Source: an uncultured Pseudomonadota bacterium (lineage in GTDB: Bacteria; Myxococcota; UBA796). Taken from it: a DNA stretch of 5,300 bases. Position numbers and translations under genes: made by a program. Under the pieces are notes generated by a model. The model searched no databases. It saw only the letters and a program-made list of their open reading frames with translations, and had not been told where the DNA came from. The DNA lies in NCBI GenBank assembly GCA_913040875.1, contig CAJWHX010000268.1, forward strand, positions 1 to 5,300, written 5' to 3'. Shown here in pieces: positions 1 through 3,776 of the stretch (within the stretch, counting starts at the first letter, position 1; every line of letters begins with the position of its first letter).

Positions 1-1292
1 AGTTCCCGTTGAAAATGAGCAGAGAATGGAAGAGCAAGTCGATTGGTGACACCAGATATTTCCGGATCGTCTTCTCCTAGGAAATGAAAACCTGCAGTTG
101 TAGAGGCTTGGTGACAACCGAGACAGCTGCTGTTGTTCAGTCGATCGATGATAGCAGCCTTGGAGTTTACCCATTTGAGTTCTCCGTTGGGCTGCTTGAG
201 CGTACTCAATGTCTCTTCATCAAAGATGGCATCAAACGGTTTGTTGGCACGTCGATGTATACCCAGTGTAGAGTATGATATGGCTTCAGTAGCTAGAAAC
301 TGTTCAGGGATAAGGTGTGTTCCGTTGTCTATGTTCTCGATGTTCAAGTTTGTCCAGTCGACAAATGATTGTCTTAGCATCTCGTCCTTTCTTAGCGCTT
401 GTACATTTGGAGTATTTTCGAGTGGGATTTCGACCATCGTCGATTCATCATTCATTTCGTTTAGACCATAGACGCGAAGTAGATACAGAGCCTGTCCAGC
501 AAACTCAGTGTCTAGACCGGACGGAAAACGAACGATCTGCGCATTCAGTTCCAGCTGCTTGAACCGTAGGTTGTCTAGATTGAGTGCCGAATCAAGTAGC
601 CAAGATTCATCCGAAGCATCCTTAGGTTTCACCCATTGACCGGCTACAGATACACAGTCCGTTGACGTCGGTTCCATAACCACATTTAGCGTGAGTGGCA
701 GTCGTGAACTGGCTCCGGAATCATTTTTATAGGCCAGTCTATATACAAATCGAATTTCTCCGCAGGTTCCATAGAAGTCCTTTTTGTCCAACCGATTGAT
801 CACTCCGATCAATTGGAAGAATGAGATGTCGGATTCAAACCATCGATTGTCCAATCTTCGTCCTACATTGCCAGCCGGATACTTGAGGGCATCCTTGAGC
901 TCGATGACCAAATCCCGTTGTATCTCGGTGCTGATCGCATCGATGCGATTTTGAACGTGTTCTGCAATCTGTCGGTATCCTTGATGATTGTTATACAGCC
1001 ATTTTGTGAAGAGTATTTCTGTCTCGACGGTATTCCAACCTTTTGATGGGAGCAACTGAGCGAATGAATGAGTGGATTCCAACCTTTTGAGCGTTTCGAT
1101 GTCTTGAATGGAAACGGTCACATTTTCAGGGGAGGCAATCCGATGGTTTGTACTTTTAGGGGCTGAATTCAATATTGATGAATCAGAAGGTACAGAGGAT
1201 TCAACAGAGGAAGTATTCCCCATAGAAATAGATTCAGTCATGTCTGGTTCATTCGAACAAGCAAACAAAAATGGGACCATCATCCAGCGCAT
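1..1292 (-). CDS. Large lipoprotein with a single CxxCH (c-type haem) motif, C-terminus cut off by window edge
   Basis: The minus-strand frame is open from ATG at 1292 to the left edge, giving 430 complete residues and no stop. The N-terminus MRWMMVPFLFAC-SN is a very short lipoprotein signal with lipobox LFAC. Cys12 would be lipidated, and Ser at +2 does not suggest inner-membrane retention. A Ser/Thr-rich linker follows, to about residue 45. The body contains a VINRLD segment (164-169), then CGEIRFVYRLAY (177-188) and a second Cys at 213, which could pair with Cys177. Near the end, CLGCH (390-394) is a c-type haem attachment motif, followed by GFHFLGED. I recall similar multi-domain lipoproteins from Myxococcota-like genomes, but their function is not known to me. 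A distal haem ligand cannot be assigned because the C-terminus is missing. An in-frame TGA lies five codons upstream, so ATG 1292 is the first ATG; Met4 and Met5 are alternatives. No Shine-Dalgarno is visible. Coding status is secure; function is unknown. Confidence 0.85.
   Translation of the reverse strand, partial: MRWMMVPFLFACSNEPDMTESISMGNTSSVESSVPSDSSILNSAPKSTNHRIASPENVTVSIQDIETLKRLESTHSFAQLLPSKGWNTVETEILFTKWLYNNHQGYRQIAEHVQNRIDAISTEIQRDLVIELKDALKYPAGNVGRRLDNRWFESDISFFQLIGVINRLDKKDFYGTCGEIRFVYRLAYKNDSGASSRLPLTLNVVMEPTSTDCVSVAGQWVKPKDASDESWLLDSALNLDNLRFKQLELNAQIVRFPSGLDTEFAGQALYLLRVYGLNEMNDESTMVEIPLENTPNVQALRKDEMLRQSFVDWTNLNIENIDNGTHLIPEQFLATEAISYSTLGIHRRANKPFDAIFDEETLSTLKQPNGELKWVNSKAAIIDRLNNSSCLGCHQASTTAGFHFLGEDDPEISGVTNRLALPFSAHFQRE
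934..949. repeat. 16-bp perfect palindrome inside the lipoprotein gene
   Basis: ATCGCATCGATGCGAT reads identically on both strands. It lies within codons for the NRIDAIS stretch of the lipoprotein. No function is evident, and chance is a reasonable explanation. Confidence 0.4.
1032..1090. repeat. 15-bp direct repeat ATTCCAACCTTTTGA, two copies
   Basis: Copies at 1032-1046 and 1076-1090 are identical and 44 bp apart, so they fall in different reading frames of the lipoprotein (KRLES in one, SKGWN in the other). The repeat is therefore at DNA level, not a protein repeat. It may reflect a local duplication or chance. Confidence 0.5.
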
Positions 1293-1326
1293 GTATTCAA
1301 TGTATCATGCTAGGGTGGTGGTCCCA
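1267..1326 (-). terminator. Terminator- or attenuator-like hairpin with T-tract over the lipoprotein start
   Basis: On the minus strand, arms 1326-1313 and 1285-1272 pair at 12 of 14 positions. The outer 8 bp (TGGGACCA/TGGTCCCA) are perfect, and the 27-nt loop contains the lipoprotein ATG (1292-1290). Directly after the 3' arm comes TTTTTGTTTGC. This is the shape of an intrinsic terminator, but with a long loop. It would lie downstream of the NTF2-like gene, yet it covers the first codons of the lipoprotein, whose U-rich codons encode the hydrophobic signal. It could be a partial terminator or attenuator, a translation-control hairpin, or a coincidence of signal-peptide codons. Confidence 0.4.
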
Positions 1327-1346
1327 CATCATTCTTGGAGTTTGAG

Positions 1347-1676
1347 TTATTTCAGTAACGTTGCTCCAGTTTCTGTCCGGATGATCTTACCATCTTGCAG
1401 GGTATGAACAGCCAGTACAGCCTCACGAGAGCCATCAGGAAACGTCATGAATGAATGTTCTACCAAGATGGTGTCATTTTCATAGATACAACGGTGGTTT
1501 TCTTGTTTGACGGCTCCGGTAGCGAACATCTTTTCGATCATGGAAACAATCTCGGTTTTGTTCATGCTACTAGCAGTTTGGTGACGAATGAATTGGAAAT
1601 CCTCATGATACAGAGCACCATATTGCTTGGCATCTTCAGACTCAATAGCGGATTGAAATTTTGTGAATAGGGACAT
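1347..1676 (-). CDS. NTF2/SnoaL-like (DUF4440-type) small protein
   Basis: This 109-residue protein has the length and pattern of a single NTF2-like alpha+beta cone domain. An N-terminal helix (LFTKFQSAIESEDAKQYGAL) leads into YHEDFQFIRHQ (about 23-33), then a helical stretch with MNKTEIVSMIEKMF. Beta-strands follow, carrying CIYENDTILVEHSFMTFPDG, EAVLAVHTLQDGKI and a C-terminal RTETGATLLK. This arrangement matches bacterial 'nuclear transport factor 2 family' proteins. The fold serves as a small-ligand pocket, an isomerase/hydrolase scaffold or a dimerisation module, so no reaction can be named. No signal peptide is seen, so it is probably cytoplasmic. The start at 1676 is supported by AGGAGA four bases upstream. 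The lipoprotein gene begins 54 bp downstream on the same strand, suggesting cotranscription, although a terminator-shaped hairpin intervenes. The gene diverges from the beta-barrel gene at 2005. Confidence 0.85.
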   Translation of the reverse strand: MSLFTKFQSAIESEDAKQYGALYHEDFQFIRHQTASSMNKTEIVSMIEKMFATGAVKQENHRCIYENDTILVEHSFMTFPDGSREAVLAVHTLQDGKIIRTETGATLLK

Positions 1677-1680
1677 GTGT

Positions 1681-1686
1681 TCTCCT
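1681..1686 (-). promoter_or_regulatory. Ribosome binding site of the NTF2-like gene
   Basis: AGGAGA on the minus strand, followed by ACAC and then the ATG at 1676. This is the only strong Shine-Dalgarno sequence in the window, and it fixes the start of the 109-residue protein. Confidence 0.85.
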
Positions 1687-1701
1687 GTTGGTTTGGTAGA
1701 G

Positions 1702-1728
1702 TTACAACTGTTTTGAGAAGTGTTGTAA
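1702..1728. repeat. Inverted repeat TTACAAC-N13-GTTGTAA upstream of the NTF2-like gene
   Basis: Two perfect 7-bp arms (1702-1708 and 1722-1728) have centres 20 bp apart, about two helical turns, as in many dimeric repressor sites. The site lies 26-52 bp upstream of the NTF2-like start codon, where it could overlap that gene's promoter or 5' leader. Function is inferred from geometry only. Confidence 0.45.
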
Positions 1729-1770
1729 TTGATTCAGAGTACTGGTGATACTGTGGTTAGTCTTTGGTGG

Positions 1771-1785
1771 CATTCTTTTCGAATG
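1771..1785. repeat. Palindrome CATTC-TTTTC-GAATG
   Basis: Perfect 5-bp arms flank a 5-bp spacer. The right arm overlaps the minus-strand TTGACA hexamer (1789-1784) by two bases, and the palindrome lies just upstream of the plus-strand -35 box at 1800. It has the same 5-5-5 layout as the palindrome at 1891-1905. It may be a regulator site; arms this short can occur by chance. Confidence 0.3.
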
Positions 1786-1792
1786 TCAATGT

Positions 1793-1805
1793 AGTCATTT
1801 TGACT
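1793..1805. promoter_or_regulatory. Candidate operator AGTCA-TTT-TGACT over the -35 box
   Basis: This perfect inverted repeat has 5-bp arms and a 3-bp spacer. Its right arm is the TGACT of the -35 hexamer, so a bound protein would block RNA polymerase. The sequence TTGACT(C/T)TAG recurs at 1800-1809 and 1827-1836, 27 bp apart, the second copy sitting next to the expected transcription start. Inferred from position only. Confidence 0.4.
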
Positions 1806-1828
1806 CTAGATTTGTTTGTTTATATATT
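1800..1828 (+). promoter_or_regulatory. Sigma-70-type promoter, TTGACT-N17-TATATT
   Basis: The -35 hexamer TTGACT (1800-1805) and -10 hexamer TATATT (1823-1828) each match five of six consensus bases and are separated by exactly 17 bp. Transcription would start near 1835 and leave a leader of about 170 nt before the beta-barrel ATG at 2005. A perfect dyad, AGTCA-TTT-TGACT (1793-1805), overlaps the -35 box, and a 10-bp palindrome, TTAGTACTAA (1833-1842), covers the expected start site. This suggests repressible control. Confidence 0.65.
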
Positions 1829-1832
1829 GACT

Positions 1833-1842
1833 TTAGTACTAA
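1833..1842. repeat. 10-bp palindrome TTAGTACTAA at the predicted transcription start
   Basis: A perfect palindrome centred about two bases from the start site expected for the promoter at 1800-1828. It may be a second operator working with the dyad at 1793-1805. A 10-bp palindrome alone is weak evidence. Confidence 0.3.
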
Positions 1843-1884
1843 TCCGATAATTATTCTTGGCAATGTTTATGAATAAATTGCTGT

Positions 1885-1915
1885 GGATGTTGTACAAATA
1901 GTACAGCTGACATCC
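1885..1915. repeat. Bulged hairpin around TGTAC-AAATA-GTACA in the beta-barrel leader
   Basis: Inner arms TGTAC (1891-1895) and GTACA (1901-1905) flank a 5-base loop. Outer arms GGATGT (1885-1890) and ACATCC (1910-1915) continue the stem after a 4-base bulge (GCTG) on the right side only. This gives 11 base pairs in all. It lies in the leader that the promoter at 1800-1828 would produce, so it may act as RNA structure. The inner 15 bp could equally be a DNA-binding site. No T-tract follows, so it is not an intrinsic terminator. Confidence 0.5.
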
Positions 1916-1942
1916 CAATGCAAATTCAATAGACATAGACAA

Positions 1943-1971
1943 TTAATGGTTATAACCTGACAGACTATATT
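1943..1971 (+). promoter_or_regulatory. Possible second, weaker promoter, TTAATG-N17-TATATT
   Basis: TATATT (1966-1971) is a good -10 element. TTAATG (1943-1948), 17 bp upstream, is a poor -35 and keeps only half the consensus bases. A start near 1978 would give a leader of about 27 nt to the ATG at 2005. The palindrome GGTTATAACC (1948-1957) lies at the -35/spacer edge. CTGACA (1957-1962) and TGTCAG (1983-1988) flank the -10 as inverted arms, which would fit an activator- or repressor-dependent promoter. Confidence 0.35.
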
Positions 1972-1988
1972 AGAATTTAAGGTGTCAG
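1957..1988. repeat. Inverted repeat CTGACA-N20-TGTCAG flanking a -10 element
   Basis: Two perfect 6-bp arms flank TATATT. A third copy of CTGACA occurs at 1907-1912, exactly 50 bp upstream of the left arm and in the same orientation. It may be a set of half-sites for one regulator; function is inferred from arrangement only. Confidence 0.35.
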
Positions 1989-2004
1989 TCATATCAAGTC
2001 GTTG

Positions 2005-2820
2005 ATGCGTTTTAATTTGGGAGAGAGTGTGTTTGTTGTATTGTTATTGTTGCTTGGAACAATCGTTCGAGCAGAAGAATCTAACGGTGAGAAGTCTCCA
2101 TTGAGGATCAACCTCAACGTTGGTGGAATGACCGTTCAGGGAAACCTGACGCAGTATCAAGTCAATGGTGGAGGATTGATTAGTTATGATGGCAAAGTGT
2201 ATGGTAGTGATACCGTCATAAATGGCTATCGGATGTGGGCACAGTTTCCAGGGAGTGATGAACTCACCAAAATAGGGGATGATTTGAATATAGCAGAGAT
2301 CCCATACTATTATGTGCGCCCAAAAGTGTACGTGCAAGGCTTTGCCAATTATTCGACCAGTCAATTGCATCAGATCGACGATCGATATTTGGGTGGTGCG
2401 TCGATTGGATACACTCCAGTTCGAGAAAAAATGAAATTGTTCCGCGCATCTCTTGGCGCATTTTGGGAACAGACAACCTTTCCATCCGAGACATTCAATC
2501 AAGATGTAGAGCATGAAAATGGTGTTCGTTCTATTCCTAGAATAGGGGTCATTAGCAATGGATGGTATCGTGTTCCCAATAATAAAAGGTTATCGCTGAA
2601 CTATTTGGCTTGGTTCTATGTCAACCCGTTGAATCTAGACGATTATCGATATCGAATCAACACCCAGTTCAATGTGAATCTAACTCCTGTCGTACAACTG
2701 CGATTGGCGACTACGTATCAACACAATTCAGTGGTCATGGAGGGTGTGTCAGAATTTGATTTGCGATCCAATGTCGGGTTGGGCTTTTCATTTCCACCGA
2801 AAGAGAAACCTAAATCCTAA
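2005..2820 (+). CDS. Probable outer-membrane beta-barrel protein, DUF481-like
   Basis: The 271-residue protein starts with a Sec signal peptide: MRFNLGES, a hydrophobic core VFVVLLLLLGTIV, and a likely signal peptidase I site VRA|EE after residue 23. The n-region contains an unusual Glu7. The mature part alternates short amphipathic strands rich in Tyr, Phe, Arg and Asn with turns (for example YYYVRPKVYVQGFANYST, FRASLGAFWEQTTF, YRYRINTQFNVNL, VQLRLATTYQHNS) and ends with NVGLGFSF. This is the pattern of small outer-membrane barrels such as the DUF481/YdiY-type family, in which some members are salt-induced. The family call is by pattern and is tentative. A tail, PPKEKPKS, follows the last aromatic residue, so the protein lacks the usual terminal Phe signal. 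I chose ATG 2005; an in-frame TTG precedes it at 2002, and neither has a clear Shine-Dalgarno. The oxygenase gene follows 96 bp downstream on the same strand. Confidence 0.75.
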   Translation: MRFNLGESVFVVLLLLLGTIVRAEESNGEKSPLRINLNVGGMTVQGNLTQYQVNGGGLISYDGKVYGSDTVINGYRMWAQFPGSDELTKIGDDLNIAEIPYYYVRPKVYVQGFANYSTSQLHQIDDRYLGGASIGYTPVREKMKLFRASLGAFWEQTTFPSETFNQDVEHENGVRSIPRIGVISNGWYRVPNNKRLSLNYLAWFYVNPLNLDDYRYRINTQFNVNLTPVVQLRLATTYQHNSVVMEGVSEFDLRSNVGLGFSFPPKEKPKS

Positions 2821-2916
2821 CGGTTCTGCGATGTATACGGTGATAAAGTCTGTCGTACTAATAGGTTCCATCTGATAGACTCAATATTTGAAAGCGCAGC
2901 TATATACGGAATCTCT
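2821..2916. other. Intergenic gap between beta-barrel and oxygenase genes
   Basis: No convincing terminator hairpin is visible, so read-through from the beta-barrel gene into the oxygenase gene is possible. The heptamer TATACGG occurs twice (2834-2840 and 2903-2909). TATATA at 2901-2906 resembles a -10, but it lies only 10 bp from the ATG and lacks a good -35, so I do not call a promoter. GGAA at 2908-2911, five bases before the ATG at 2917, is a weak ribosome binding site. Confidence 0.5.
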
Positions 2917-3759
2917 ATGTCAGAAAAGTTCGATCAAAATCAGTATCTCAATACCGATCAAGCCAATACGCATCGTCGCTTGAACCCAAATCCCGATCGC
3001 AATACACCGGAAGTTGGAGCCGATTTTCAACGGTTAATGGAGACCGGCTATGTCATCATCAAAAACTTGCTGGATGCATCTACCTGCGAACGCATCAGAA
3101 ATGAAAGTCGTCCGTTGCTTCAACGAACAGGGAGGAACGTATTTGAAGGTCGAAAGACTCAGCGGGTGTATGATGTGCTATCCAAGACAAGAACAGTTGA
3201 CCGACTCGCTGATCACCCTCGTATTTTGGGTTTGATGGATAGACTGTTTATGCCTGGATTTTTACTCTCTCAGACTCAGATCATCAACATTTTACCTGGC
3301 GAAGATCCACAGGCTTTGCACTGTGACGATGCAATGTATCAAATATCTCGTCCAAGGCAGCCCTTAGGTGCAGCAACGATCTGGGCAATTGATGATTTTA
3401 CCATAGAAAATGGTGCCACGAGAGTTGTTCCTCGTAGTCAACATTGGGGTGAACGTAGACCGACTGAAGATGAGGTTGAATATGCGGTAATGCCTTCGGG
3501 CTCAGTAGTCTTCTTTCTCGGGACGGTCTGGCACGGTGGTGGTGCCAATAATACATCGACATCGAGATTGGCAGTGACGCATCAATATTGTGAGGCGTAT
3601 ATGCGGCAACAAGAGAACTATCTATTGGAATTATCCAAGGATACAGTGAGGAAATTGTCCCCTGAGTTGCAGGCTCTTGTAGGATATTCCATTTGTGCTC
3701 CCTTTATGGGAATGGTCAATGGGATGCATCCATTGAGAGTGCTCAAAAAAGAAGACTAG
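2917..3759 (+). CDS. Phytanoyl-CoA dioxygenase (PhyH)-family Fe(II)/2-oxoglutarate oxygenase
   Basis: This 280-residue soluble protein has the size and layout of bacterial PhyH-family enzymes. These couple oxidative decarboxylation of 2-oxoglutarate to hydroxylation of a substrate. The N-terminal part carries GYVIIKNLLD (44-53), the usual start of the domain. The facial triad is intact: His135 and Asp137 in LHCDDAMY, and His206 in TVWHGGGANNT. Arg217 in SRLAVTHQY, 11 residues after the distal His, is placed to bind the 2-oxoglutarate carboxylate. Further family features are ATIWAIDDFTIENGATRVVPRSQHW (split across 153-177) and the glycine-rich segment around the distal His. No signal peptide is present, so the enzyme is cytoplasmic. 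Substrates of this family range from acyl-CoAs to small natural products and cannot be read from this sequence. No ligase, CoA enzyme or biosynthetic partner lies in the window. The start is supported by a weak GGAA five bases upstream. The gene converges with the peptidase gene. Confidence 0.92.
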   Translation: MSEKFDQNQYLNTDQANTHRRLNPNPDRNTPEVGADFQRLMETGYVIIKNLLDASTCERIRNESRPLLQRTGRNVFEGRKTQRVYDVLSKTRTVDRLADHPRILGLMDRLFMPGFLLSQTQIINILPGEDPQALHCDDAMYQISRPRQPLGAATIWAIDDFTIENGATRVVPRSQHWGERRPTEDEVEYAVMPSGSVVFFLGTVWHGGGANNTSTSRLAVTHQYCEAYMRQQENYLLELSKDTVRKLSPELQALVGYSICAPFMGMVNGMHPLRVLKKED

Positions 3760-3760
3760 T

Positions 3761-3776
3761 TCGAATCATCATTCGA
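3761..3776. terminator. Small hairpin between convergent genes
   Basis: TCGAAT-CATC-ATTCGA is a perfect 6-bp stem with a 4-base loop. It lies just after the oxygenase stop and includes the peptidase stop (TGA, 3771-3769). On the minus strand a run of six T (3750-3745) follows, but 10 bases after the stem; the plus strand has no T-tract. It is at best a weak shared terminator. Confidence 0.3.

Larger units (their letters stand above)
1677..2004. other. Divergent intergenic control region rich in dyad symmetry
   Basis: These 328 bp separate the minus-strand NTF2-like gene from the plus-strand beta-barrel gene. I see no coding frame. The stretch is locally AT-rich and carries plus-strand promoter candidates at 1800-1828 and 1943-1971. 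It also holds several inverted repeats: 1702-1728, 1771-1785, 1793-1805, 1833-1842, 1885-1915, 1948-1957 and 1957-1988. On the minus strand a consensus -35 hexamer TTGACA lies at 1789-1784, but no convincing -10 sits 16-18 bp downstream of it, so the promoter of the NTF2-like gene is not resolved. The region is probably a shared regulatory region; no regulator gene is next to it in the window. Confidence 0.7.

Noticed and set aside
133..562. Plus-strand open frames within the first 1.3 kb
   Set aside because: They overlap the long uninterrupted minus-strand lipoprotein frame, which carries a lipobox and CxxCH motif. The plus-strand translations look unlike real proteins.
1784..1789. Consensus TTGACA on the minus strand as a promoter for the NTF2-like gene
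   Set aside because: At 16-18 bp spacing the bases (CAAAGA and neighbours) do not resemble a -10. A better GACTAA lies too far away.
2044..2514. Minus-strand open frame of 156 codons opposite the beta-barrel gene
   Set aside because: It lies entirely within the antisense of a gene with a clear signal peptide and barrel pattern, and its composition is rich in Cys, Trp and His without domain-like features.
2531..2545. Inverted repeat CTATTC-CTA-GAATAG inside the beta-barrel gene
   Set aside because: It lies in coding sequence and encodes an ordinary SIPRIG stretch. Neither position nor neighbours suggest a site; chance is sufficient.
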